This document shows, piece by piece, positions 31,266 to 40,917 of a DNA stretch of 40,917 nucleotides. The translations under genes and the position numbers were made by a program. Every line of letters begins with the position of its first letter. Position 1 is the stretch's first letter. The DNA comes from Folioceros fuciformis (lineage: Eukaryota; Anthocerotophyta; Anthocerotopsida; Anthocerotales): the NCBI GenBank assembly GCA_049999805.1, contig JBNGIO010006043.1:1-40917 (forward strand), written 5' to 3'. The notes under the pieces are model-generated. The model did not search any database. It worked only from the letters and a program-made list of their open reading frames with translations, and was not told the DNA's origin.

Positions 31266-32226
31266 CTACTTCTTCTTCTGTGCCTTGTGTACCCTCTTCC
31301 ACTCTTCGGGACTATCGATGACTTCTCCTGTCTTTAGGAGGTAACGTACTCGCTTACCGTTGTCTAACAATTTGTGGCCAACCCTGCTTGCCACTTTAGC
31401 AGTTTTCGAGTAGAGCATAACATTCGAACTGTGAACTGGAGCTTCAACCTGGAGAAAGTTTAGAACAAAATCAGCAAACTCACACAACCACACTAGCCGA
31501 TCGAAATTGTCATAATTGAAACAGCGATCGAAAAACGTACCTGAACGATCTGTCCAGTTTCCCCCTCAGCCTTTGGCTTCACATGCTTCGTCTTCAGGTT
31601 GACATCCTTCACTATGACCTTGCTGTTATGCCGGAAAACTCGACTGATTTCACCGATTTTGCCCTTCTCTGCCCCGGCGATAATCTTCACAGTGTCTCCC
31701 ACTTTCACATGTAACTTCTTCAAAACGGGCAAACTGTTGGGCTTCACCTCCTTCCTTTCCCAGCGCTTAATCTGCAGGAGCAGGTCATTGTTTGTCCAGT
31801 CACCTGGTCTGATCCATGACACTGGACTGACGAAATCAACGCGGCATTGAGTCCCCGCTCGCTGACACAGTTGCTGCGCACTTGTCATCCAGAGCCACAG
31901 CTTTACTGATCACTCACTCACCTCCATGGTAATGACGGACGGTCTCCTCAATGGAACCCCCTGCAGATTTTATCCATTAAAGGCCAGTGTTAGCTGATTC
32001 TGAACGACTCCAGGCGAACATGCCAGCGGCTACCGTGAACGGCATGGACGAGGTCGCTGTAATAGAGATCATCCAGAGACCACTTGCTTTGCCACAAGCT
32101 TGAAATGCCACACACCAGAGACAGGGAGTGCGGTTGAGGAGCGCCGACTCCCATGAGGGAGCTGGAGGAGAAACCCCCGATAGCCAATGCTCCCATAGCC
32201 GATTGCAAGCTGAGAACGGCCGCCAT
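31266..32226 (-). CDS. RPL24: plastid ribosomal protein L24 (uL24c), about 174 aa
   Basis: Best model: exons 32226-32116, 31771-31541 and 31448-31266 (525 nt). Exon 1 encodes a Ser/Ala/Gly-rich, acid-free N-terminus ([18 protein letters not shown]), a typical chloroplast transit peptide. Exons 2-3 give [15 protein letters not shown], the KOW motif [43 protein letters not shown] and [12 protein letters not shown], ending KKK. uL24 binds 23S rRNA early in assembly of the large plastid ribosomal subunit. The exon 1 donor (CTG|GTGTGT) is chosen because it joins in phase; other donors downstream in exon 1 are possible. It is encoded divergently from APE1L. Confidence 0.86.
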
Positions 32227-32643
32227 CGCGTCCTCCCGTTCCTTGGTCGCGGAATGCCAGTATCGCAGAAAGGATAATGGAAAGAGTTTTGTTTTGATAG
32301 GGTCTAGGGTTTTACTTGACGTAACGGAACTGGCTGAAATGGTTAATCACAAATTTAGTGTCACGGCATACAGTACAGTATGTCGCTGTAGCCCCAGATA
32401 ACTTCAGCACGGAACGGGGCCATCGATTACAACTCTTATGCTTGTGGGCGTTCTCAGGAACACGTCCTCCCTTGGAAGAAGAGCCATAAGTCTGTTGTGC
32501 TGCTTTTGACCTGTGAATACGGGAGAAGGAGCTTACAAGCGCTGTCACCTTCAGCAAGGCGTGCAAGATGTTCAAAAACCAGTGAGGATTTGGATTTGGA
32601 ATTGGTGGGTGGGATTAGTGAGCAATTCGCCTAATAATTGGAG
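32227..32643. promoter_or_regulatory. divergent promoter of L24 and APE1L with a telo-box
   Basis: 417 bp between the two start codons. On the minus strand AAACCCTA (32312-32305) lies 79 bp upstream of the L24 ATG. Telo-boxes are common in promoters of plant ribosomal-protein and other growth-linked genes. Confidence 0.6.
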
Positions 32644-34656
32644 ATGAAGCGGTTTTTCCAAGCAGTAGAGCGGGATGGGGCGTCCAAAAGACAAGCTGCT
32701 GGGAGAGAGGATGAAGGTCAGAAATCTGATGTTTCAGCCCAGGCTGCTGATGGCAACACGGAGAAGAAGGAGCCAGCAACCTTTTTCTCTTGGAACGCAA
32801 ACAGTCTGCTTTTGCGTTTCAAGAAGAATGCTGAGGAGCTGACAGAGCTTCTGCAAAGGGTTGACCCGGATGTCATCGCCATTCAGGTGCGCAGCTGCCA
32901 GGCGCTGTGGAGCCCTCTGTTGAAGGGGAGTGTGTCGGTGGCTAATTACCGATGTCCCGTTGTGCAGGAAGTCCGCATGCCAGCGGCTGGAAGGAAGGGC
33001 GAGACCAAGAATCAGGGAGAGCTGAAGGATGATACGGCTGCCGCCCGGGAGGATAAGCAGGTGTGCGAAGAAGTGTAATTGTGCTAGTTCTGGGGCATTG
33101 TGGCTTAGATTCGGATGAGACATACATACTTGACTGAGTTTGCAGGCAATTATGCGGGCCCTTTCGGTCTTGCCGTTGGCGCATTACAAAGTTTGGTGGT
33201 CCCTATCGGAGAGTAAATATGGAGGGACGGCGCTCTTCGTCAAGCGTTTTTGCAAGCCACTCTCTGTGAGATTCTCACTGGATGAGGAGAACCCTGCAGG
33301 TCTTGATTCTAGGCAGCTACTTCTAATCGCAAGCGTCTAATGTCATGAAGGTGATGTGGGTTGTTGTGGACATCAGGTCTTGCGGTGCGAATTTTGACAT
33401 TGCTTTGTCCAAATATGTGCAGGCAAACACGACCCTGATGGCAGAGTGATTCTAGCTGAATTTGAGTCGTTCCGTTTTTTGAACACCTACGTGCCCAATA
33501 ATGGCTGGAAGGAAGAAGAGTCTGCATTTCCGAGGAGACGGAAATGGGACCGCAAAATGCTGGACTTTGTCTCCCGCCCCTCGAAAAAACCGCTGATTTG
33601 GTGTGGGGATTTGAATGTCAGGTTCGTTCTCTTCAACCTCGTCACGGCTTTGAGTGTTCTGGATTTGTGTTGCCGTGGGAGGATGCCGGACGGGATGAGT
33701 AATCAACAGCTGCATTTGAATACTGGATTAATGTAAAGAGCAGCCTGAAGCACTCATGTTTTGAACATATTACCTGACGACGTCTGCAGTCACAAGGATG
33801 AGGATGTGAGCCACCCGGAGTTTTTTAGGAATGCCAAGCTTGCTGGTTATACTCCGCCTAATTCTGAGGCAAGATTAAGACATAGTCTGAGGCATCTGAT
33901 TGGATGCTTGGATCAATCTGGTTTCGAAAGCCTGAAAATGTCTCGTGTCATGACAGCAGGACTGCGGGCAGCCTGGGTTCACAGTAGGGGAACGAAAACG
34001 GTTTTCGGCAATGCTGACACAGTGAGTGTGAGATGGTGGTTTTGTCTTGCGTGGGGCGGCTGCTAAGCCCGTTAGTGGCCTGCTGTGCTGTGTCGGATCG
34101 CTTCACATCCATGACATGTTTGTAGGGGAAAGTTGGTGGATACCTACAGGTGGTTGCACAAAGAAAAAGAAGAAGACGGATGCTTCACCTGGTCAGGGAA
34201 TCCAGTAGGGAAGTAAGTACCTCATGTGTGCTTCATGTTGGCAATGATCAGGTGCCATGGGTTTGTGTCGTTTGTTCCTGCAAAGTCCACGTTCCTGGCG
34301 AGGGAGGTTAACGGCTGCAAATGCCCAGATATCGGGGAAAACGGATGAGGATAGACTACTTTCTCATATCGGAGAGCATCGTCGGCCGACTCACGAGCAG
34401 TGAGATTTTGGGTCAAGGAATTGAGCAACAGGGTAGGCGATCTTACTGTGTATGGCACAGAAGCGTCACATGATGTTTTCGTGGATTGCACTGCCACGAT
34501 GCGATTCGATGCGCTGCGTTGCGCGGCATCATTGTTGTGAAGCTGTGTGTATGTTTGCTCCATCGTACTCGGTTGCCGTGTGCAGGCTTTTATGGGAGCG
34601 ACCATTGCCCAATAACCATGAAGCTTGCTGTTTTAGCGGTGACGGCCACCCCTTGA
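32644..34656 (+). CDS. APE1L: AP endonuclease, APE1L type (ExoIII family), 363 aa
   Basis: Nine exons (32644-32886, 32968-33060, 33146-33299, 33423-33621, 33790-33868, 33960-34021, 34126-34212, 34329-34432, 34586-34656) sum to 1092 nt; the Arabidopsis homologue has nearly the same length. The enzyme cleaves DNA 5' of abasic sites in base-excision repair and trims 3' blocks. Family catalytic motifs are all present: WNANS, AIQEVRMPAAG (metal-binding Glu82), NTYVPNNGW, WCGDLNV, RIDYFLIS and GSDHCP near the end. The N-terminus MKRFFQAVE, with a charged linker, resembles a PIP-like start seen in plant APE1L. Intron 5 has a GC donor (GAG|GCAAGA, 33868/33869); only this join restores DCGQPGF in frame. 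The other introns are GT-AG. Confidence 0.93.
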
Positions 34657-35713
34657 ATACTGGACCGTATTCTACAACTGTCAAGCATTCGGGACCAAAC
34701 TTTAGATTCTTCCACCTTCTCCCTAGTGTAGGCACCTGGAAGACTAGAAGGACTAGGGAATTCTGGATCGGTTGAATTTAGAAAGGGGAAATTCTGCAGG
34801 CCTCCGGACGCGGTGCTAGCTGTCGAGACTGGATGTGCATCTACAGCAGGTGAAAGCAGCGGCAGCTACGTACATGGATGCATACTTTTATCTGGGATGC
34901 GCACAGCGCACACGTGATGCTCGTCTCAAGAGCCTTTCCTCGCCCAGACCTCTGCCTTCAGGGGTCACCCTTAACTCGGTCCTTTACCCTCAGTCCAGTT
35001 CGTGTGGTCTGTACTTTGTACCGCTCCGTTTAGGTGCAGTAGCTCGGTGCATAATTGTCAAATTCACCTCACCACCGGCTTCGCTTTCCAGAAACTGAGA
35101 GATGGGCCTAAGGTACGGCACCGACGCTCCTCTTGAAAGCCAAAGTCGAAGTTCAGGAACCACAGAGGAGACAAGACTCCTGAGAGCACACAGCCTGAGG
35201 TGGTGTGACAACCAATACCATCCGATGACCGCTCTCGCCGAGGACGAGGACGTGGACAAGGTGGTTTCAAGTTGGCACGTCGTGGGCCAGCGTGGAAACT
35301 GTGTTATTTTCGGACCTTATGTCCGGTCCATTGCCAAAGGTAACCAATGTTTTGAGGACAATCCTCTTTGTAGTCCAAGTATCTAACAAGAATTGCGGAC
35401 AAAAGTTCAAATAAGAATCATAAATTGGCCAGGTCAAGGGGAGCCGCAGGGAGGATGAGAGGCAGAAATGCAAGAAACGAAAGAATGCAACAGTGTGCCC
35501 CCTCTTGAACAGGCTCGGCTAACATGATCCCCAAAGTAGCGATATACGGCAGGATTAACCTACGATGCTGTCCAAGAATCTCACGCATGCAGCTTTCTGG
35601 CTCCCAGTTATTAGACGCCACATTGGAAAAGGAAACAGTGAGCCGAACATAAATCAACGGGTCCCTGTGACATCCAATCCCATTAAATTTGGGCAAAGAC
35701 TTGGGTGTGGCCT
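34657..35713. other. spacer between convergent APE1L and CCCH genes
   Basis: About 1.06 kb. A 94-codon plus-strand open stretch (35102-35386) has no recognisable domain and no support beyond length. The rest is presumed 3' UTR sequence. Confidence 0.55.
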
Positions 35714-38700
35714 TTAACTCGCATTCAAGCTGTCCGCCTGGCTGGTAGACTGGGGCTGCACTGGCTGGGATGGCGAGATGACGGCACTGGGAGTCTCTCT
35801 GTTCTGACTTGACGAGGCCTCTGATACGGAGTCCTTGGAAGAGGTCATGACCAACAGTGTTGAGTCATGGACATGAGAATCAGTTGACGAAGATAGGGGG
35901 GCAAGTATTGTCGAGGATGAACCCATTGGATAAGGAGCCACGGCCATATCTGCAAGAGACGATGCCGATGGGCTATAACTTAGAGCACTCAGAGGATGAT
36001 CAAACTTGCAAGTTGGCCCGTACTTGCAGACGCGATTCTTCATGTAGTAATTACACGGTGGAGCTCCCTGCACAACACAACGGCAGGTTTCAGTATCAGC
36101 ACATCCCGTCAATTATAGTCAACGCACAGAGCAACATTTTCGGAAGCTGGGTTGAATTTGGCTCACCGGCCGAAGAGGTAAACCCATGGGACTCAAGGTG
36201 CAGGTCGGAGACGGTGTGGCCCGATCTTTCGGATGATGGAAACGGCAAGTTAAGCCGTATTTGCAATCACCTGTTTTCATGTAATATGGACACTCTTGTA
36301 CGCCAGGCCTTTCTGGGAAATTCGTGTCTTTTGGCACCCCAAGACCTGCCGGTTGCAAGCCAGCCAGGCCCATGGCTGAAGAGGTCGGCATGTACGGTGA
36401 GAAGGTGGCATGTACTCCGATCTGATCAGCTTGGGGAGCCGGTCCATAAACATAGGGATGTTGAGCATCTGGAGATTGGAGTGGGCCCTGTGCACGTGCA
36501 TGCATCACATCAGTCCGTAGCTAACTGGCCATGATTAGGTCTAGGTTTAGGGCAAGCATATAAAGGTAAACCCCCTCAAAGTTGCATGTAAATCAGCGCT
36601 GCCCTCCTACTTACTTCTCCACTTATACCTCAGCGTGCCGACAGCGCTCGGCTGGACTCTTAGCATCGGACTGCGACGGCTGGGTGGAGCTGGGAGAGTA
36701 AGGACAGGAAAGGAACGCAAGCAAGCTCAGACTCTAGCAGCACCACATAGTGACTAACATACAGGATTTCGGAAGAGGTTGCAGAAGGTGTGGAGTGACA
36801 AGGGGAGCACAGGACAAGAACGCAAGCAAGCAAGACTCCAGCCTTAGCAGCCTCACACACGGGATGACATTCAAGAGCTACGGAGGAGGTGAGATTCTTA
36901 CTTGGTACGTACTCCACGGTGGCACTGGCACGATTGTCTGTGGAGATGGCACTAGGACCGATGTGTAGCTGGACTGCAGACGAGGAGTCAGAAAAGGTCC
37001 TCTTGCAATTCCTGGCCACGAAGGAAGCCCTCCTTGGTAGTGTGACGGTGCAGCTCCTGATGGGCCCCCTGGATAAATAGTAGGCGGGCTCAGCATTGCT
37101 GGCTGTGGATGATGAAACTTGCAGGTGACACTGTATTTGCACGAGCTGGTCCGCATGTAGTATGAACACTCCTTCTCATTCTGCAACAAGCAAATGTTGA
37201 GTGAGAACTCATTTCCATAGAAAGGAGTCCAAACAATCAGCGCTGCCATCAGCAGTCAAGAGCAAATCAGGAATTGCCATCAGTTAGCTCTCGACATCCA
37301 CATTCGCAAGCATCACTAACCGGGCGGAGAGGTAGACCCAAAACATTCAGTTGTACTCTCCCAGTTGATCCTGCTTTGTCTCTCGGGTGATGGAACTTGC
37401 ATGTTGCCCCATATTTACAGTTCCCTGTTTTCAGATAGTACTGCAGGTTACGGGCCGGGCAGAGAAAGGTTAGTAGGCATCCCTTCCACCTGTCCAAAGT
37501 TTCATTAAAATGCACGCAAGCAGAACCCACTCTAACAGCGTTTAAGGCCCAATGAATTTGGTTGCCTAAACATTGTCAATCAGGTTATTCACGAAAGGCT
37601 AGTGTGTGTTTTCTTGGCCATGCTAGTCCCTACATAACATAGCACTTTTGCTGCTGGTGTTTCCAAAAGGGCTGAAGTGCACTCTTAGTGCACTCAACAA
37701 GTATAAATTGTTGCCCAATTGAGGAGTTAGGTTTATCCATGGATCACCTACTAACAGTTAGGGTTCCCGAAAAGCCAGAGAAATTTGTACCTGACACTCT
37801 AGCTGCCCGGGTCTCTCAGGATACTCCCCTTTACCTCTTGCAACAGCTGCAGCCTGAATGAGGAAAGCAGCAAGCACAGCTCATCTCAGCTGTTGTGCAA
37901 ACAGTGAGACATTGGTCATGCTAGTGTAATAGGTAGCAAGAGAGCACAGGGCCTTACCAGCTTGCGGTTTGGAGGATGGTTAAAGCGACAGCTCATGCCA
38001 TACCCGCAGAGGCCAGTACGCATGTAGTAGGAGCAGTCTTGCTCTCCTGGTCTTTCGGGATAATGACCGGGGGCTCCATCCATGCCGTCGGGAGTCATCT
38101 GCCACATGTCTGCATGAAGAATACAACAGCAGATACGATAAGTGCTCAGTCAGAACTTCCGGAAGGGCCAGATCTGAAAGTGCAACGAGATTCAGTCTGA
38201 GCGAATTTTCGGCTCAGTCCTGAATTGCTAAGTGAACAATGATTCTTCTTGAAGAACAGGCAGTGTCAGCTTCGGTTAAGGCATCAATTCAAGATGTGGT
38301 TCCAGTTAGCCATATTAGAAAAACAGAAGTTTGTGGTGTAGCTGCATTCAAGCCTCACATCTACAAGGCCAGCACAATCCAAGCAGAAGCGTGCAAGCCC
38401 TTGTGGAAAAATCCACGACAACCTGGCTTGCTTTGTGAGTGACAAGATGACCTGCAGGGGAAAGCAACCCTTGAGCCCCATGGGACTCAAGACGGGGAGA
38501 AGCAGATGACACAGAAGCCGCAGGTGATTTGTCAGGTGATGGATCCCTGATGGAGGAGGCCATGTTGCATACGGAGACCCTGCTCAAAAGTAGCTGTAAA
38601 GCTGCTGCTGTTGGCCAACAGCGCTACAACCCATTTCTTGTGCCAAGGCATGCCCTGTACGAACAACCATGTTCCGAATCGATCCAAACCGAAGCCCTTT

Positions 38701-39544
38701 CACATGAGAGCAGATGGACGATTCGAGCTGTGCCACAGGATGGCGGGGAAGCTGGCGGTGCAGGTGGATCGCTTTCCACGTTCAATTCCAATGCGGAAAT
38801 CATCCATCAGTAAGCATCGAAAAGCAACGATCTGACAAGCACCCCGCCACCGGACCCGCACGAGGCAGTCACCTATCCCAGCCCCTCCCGGGATCTACTC
38901 CTGCACTGCTCCACGACTGACCATGTCGCAATTTGCAACGGAATTGACGGGGGAGGTGGAGCCGTGGAGCGGTGAGCAGATCAAGGGGATTCTGCGCTTG
39001 CCTTCCTGCAGTGGCGCACGACCTAGACCCCAGCCGAGGCTCACACTATTGCGGGCGGACACCAGATCCGGCCAGGCCAGGGGAGCCATGAAATTGGACG
39101 CAAGGACTCGAATTCCTGCAACCTGAGCCTACTTCCGTGCGCAGCCTGGGGACACATGTGAGCAGCGGCAAGAGCCCGGGGCCCGGGGTCCGGGGGCCCC
39201 GGTGAGGCTGCAAGGCAGCGTACGGCGCCGCGGGAGAAGAGGAAGAAGAAGAAGAGGAGGAAGCAGGATGCAGGAATGAAGAAGGAAGAAAGGAGCAGAC
39301 AGAAGAAGGAGGAGGAGGAGGAGGAGGCGCAGGTGGAGGCAAGAGAAGAATGAGTGACAGGCACGTAAACACGGGACTCACCGTCAATGCCACCAGGGTC
39401 TGCGTTGGGGCCAGCAGGAGAAGGCGCAACATGTTTAAGACCCCAGGCCTCGTGCGGAAGCGAGGGACCTGCCCCGGGGTCGCCAACGGAGGCGTCAAGG
39501 CCCGCGTAGGAGGAGGCCCCTTGCGGTGGAGCATAATATTCCAT
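35714..39544 (-). CDS. ZFN-type CCCH zinc-finger protein, five fingers, 483 aa
   Basis: Model: exons 39544-39382, 38109-37958, 37853-37791, 37440-37321, 37180-36902, 36487-36167 and 36067-35714 (1452 nt, in phase). There are five C-X8-C-X5-C-X3-H fingers: [40 protein letters not shown] (split over exons 3/4), [40 protein letters not shown] and [20 protein letters not shown]. The YPERPG motifs before fingers and the three-plus-two spacing are those of plant ZFN1/ZFN3-like proteins, which bind nucleic acids, probably RNA. The C-terminus is Ser-rich. The first exon has a good GTGAGT donor and phase 1; a nearer exon (38563-38452) also ends in phase 1 and could be an alternative start. The exon 6 acceptor (CACAG) is the least certain site. 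Confidence 0.88.
36700..36905. repeat. degenerate tandem duplication, period about 105 bp, in CCCH intron 5
   Basis: The landmark AACGCAAGCAAG occurs at 36714 and 36819 with similar flanks (GGACAGG/AGGACAAG, CTAGCAGC/TTAGCAGC, GAAGAGGT/GAGGAGGT). The second copy reaches the donor site of exon 5. Confidence 0.6.
38452..38563 (-). CDS. alternative first coding exon of the CCCH gene
   Basis: An ATG at 38563-38561 opens a Ser/Pro-rich stretch ([17 protein letters not shown]) ending at a GCAG|GTCATC donor in phase 1, the same phase as the distal first exon. Joined to exon 38109-37958 it would give a 466-aa protein. It is either an alternative start or a transcribed leader; I cannot tell which without transcripts. 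Confidence 0.45.
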
Positions 39545-40917
39545 CAATCATGCCCGCGTCGCTGCTGTGCTCCAGGAATTGCCAGCTTCGCTCCTTCCTA
39601 GCGTGAAATGCACGCACAATTTCAGCTCCCGGAATGCCTCCCTCGCGTTCTCCTAGGCAGATTCAACCTCCACCTCCCGGGCACGCAATTGTGACATGGG
39701 CAGCCGCAGTCGGGGGCAAATTTGGAGCCACCCCAATTTGGCCGCTTTCGCCGCTTTCAATTCCTGCTCCCTGATCCGCCACAGATCCGCCACGGAAAGA
39801 GATCGGAAAGTCTGGCCAGGCTTCGGCCCGGGGCAAGAGCTCGGGCTTAGGGGACGGGAAGGGAGCAAAGGAGGGAGGGAGGGAAAGAGAGAGGAGCAGC
39901 TGCTGCTGCCTTGCTCCTCCCGCTCCGCTCTCGCAACCGAGGAAGCTGGTCACGGCTCTGCCCGCTGCAGCAGGAGGAACAGCAGAGAGGCTGGAGCGGA
40001 GCAGGCCAGGCCAGGCCAGGCCAGGACGGTGAGAGAGAGGGAGGGAGGGAGGCAGGGACGGAGGGAGGGAGGGAGGGAGGGAGAGAGGGAGAGAGAGAGT
40101 GAGAGAGAGAGAGAGCCTCCTCCTGCTACTCCTGCTGCTGTCGATGCTGCTGCTGGTGCTTCTGTTGCCGGTGCTGATGCTGCTTTGCTTTGCTTCTGCT
40201 GCTGCTGATGCTGCTGGTGTATGAAGAGTGTGCGCTCTTCTCGGCTCTGCTCCCTCTTGTCTGTGTGCGTAGAGAGTCTGGTGGCTACTGGTTGCTGAGT
40301 GCGGTGTGTGGTGTGTGTGTGGTGTGTGTGCGGTGCGCTATGCTGTGCTGTGAGCTCTCTCTTCTGCTTGCCTGCCTGCCTCCTTCATCCGTCGTCGCCG
40401 TGTGCTGCTGTAGCTCTGTGTGCCCCCCGCAGCAGAGGTGTGTTGAAGACGACAAAAAGAAAAAAAAAAACCCGAGGAGGAGGAAGAAGAAGAAGAAGAC
40501 GATGACGACGACGAAGGAGAAGAAGAAGCAGAAGAATGAGGGGGTGGAAGCAAGGTCGTGGCAAGGGTGCACCCTTGGCAAGGGCTTCCCCATAGCCCCA
40601 CACACAGGCTTCACGACCGCGCAGTACAGTCCTTAAGTGCGAGCGCGGAGTAGGCGGCAAGGCATCGGAGGCGGGCACACAGTTGGCCACGTCCCGGTTG
40701 TCGGGGCGTCCGCCGTCGTCGCCGTACCTGGGAGCAATCAATGGGCGAGAAGCTTTGGCACATGGGGCGGAATCGGCAGCGGGTGGACGCGTCCACCCGG
40801 TGCGTCCAGAAGCGCATTGCCCTTGGCAAGGGCAGGAAGGAAGGCAGCGCGGTTCCCCGCGCGCGGTCGGGCCCCGAGTTGCCGACTGCTTGCGCGCTGG
40901 AGCGCGCGCGGTTACAG
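39545..40917. other. low-complexity region upstream of the CCCH gene
   Basis: It includes CCAGG repeats (40002-40025), a GA/GGGA-rich tract (40030-40115), CTG-type trinucleotides (about 40118-40215), an A-run with GAAGAA repeats (40450-40540), and a 16-bp palindrome CAAGGGTG/CACCCTTG (40562-40577). On the minus strand the GA tract is CT-rich, as in many plant 5' UTRs and promoters. The open frames here come from the repeats. I see no gene at the right edge. Confidence 0.6.
40030..40115 (+). repeat. GA/GGGA microsatellite
   Basis: Nearly pure G and A over 86 bases, mixing (GA)n and (GGGA)n; possible binding site for plant GAGA-binding (BPC) factors upstream of the CCCH gene. Confidence 0.85.

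Noticed and set aside
35102-35386. 94-codon ORF between APE1L and CCCH
   Set aside because: No recognisable motif, no neighbouring splice signals, and it lies between two 3' ends.
39041-39381. Continuation of the distal CCCH first-exon ORF beyond the donor
   Set aside because: After GTGAGT the frame becomes Ser- and Phe-rich low complexity from GAAGAA repeats; it is intron.
40190-40636. 148-codon plus-strand ORF at the right end
   Set aside because: It is made of CTG, GTGT and GAAGAA low-complexity sequence with no domain or codon pattern.

Overview
This is nuclear DNA of a land plant. It holds spliced GT-AG genes for plant-type proteins (VPS45, UBP26/USP48-type deubiquitinase, a plant-specific complex II subunit, plastid ribosomal protein L24, AP endonuclease APE1L, a ZFN-type CCCH protein), an intronless PPR gene, and plant Ty1/copia and hAT relics. 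The PPR protein ends in Gly-Arg-Pro instead of Asp-Tyr-Trp. That variant is known from lineages with U-to-C organelle RNA editing (hornworts, ferns, some lycophytes). Compact introns (mostly 70-400 nt) and close gene spacing favour a small genome such as a hornwort, but sequence alone does not settle the species.

Positions 1-14.1 kb are transposon-derived. A fairly young copia element (element 1, minus strand, cut by the window edge) appears to sit inside the RNase H region of an older, decayed copia element (element 2, minus strand, about 3.39-9.93 kb). A 100-N assembly gap (3117-3216) lies in the presumed 5' LTR of element 1. Element 1 has an extra 229-aa ORF between its primer-binding site and gag, and a good 106-nt intron would join that ORF in frame to gag. 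Then come a decayed gene resembling a beta-class DNA methyltransferase (10.4-12.4 kb, minus) and a hAT transposase tail (12.7-13.5 kb, plus).

Positions 14.1-40.9 kb are gene-rich: aldose 1-epimerase (+), VPS45 (-), SDH7-like (+, sharing a 311-bp divergent promoter with VPS45), PPR-DYW:KP/GRP (+), UBP26 (+), plastid L24 (-), APE1L (+, sharing a 417-bp divergent promoter with L24) and CCCH/ZFN (-). The last kilobase is low-complexity sequence upstream of the CCCH gene. I built the exon models by reading splice sites and checking phase. Each spliced total is a multiple of three, and lengths recalled for the Arabidopsis homologues agree well (VPS45 568 aa, APE1L 363 aa).

The genes are not one pathway. 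They are housekeeping functions: vesicle trafficking, mitochondrial respiration, organelle RNA editing, histone H2B deubiquitination, plastid translation, base-excision repair, sugar metabolism and RNA binding. The most notable items are the candidate U-to-C editing factor with exact 306-nt internal repeats, the splice-linked leader ORF of copia element 1, the strong excess of TAG among stop codons in copia element 2 (an apparent CHG-methylation decay signature), and the methyltransferase-like relic.
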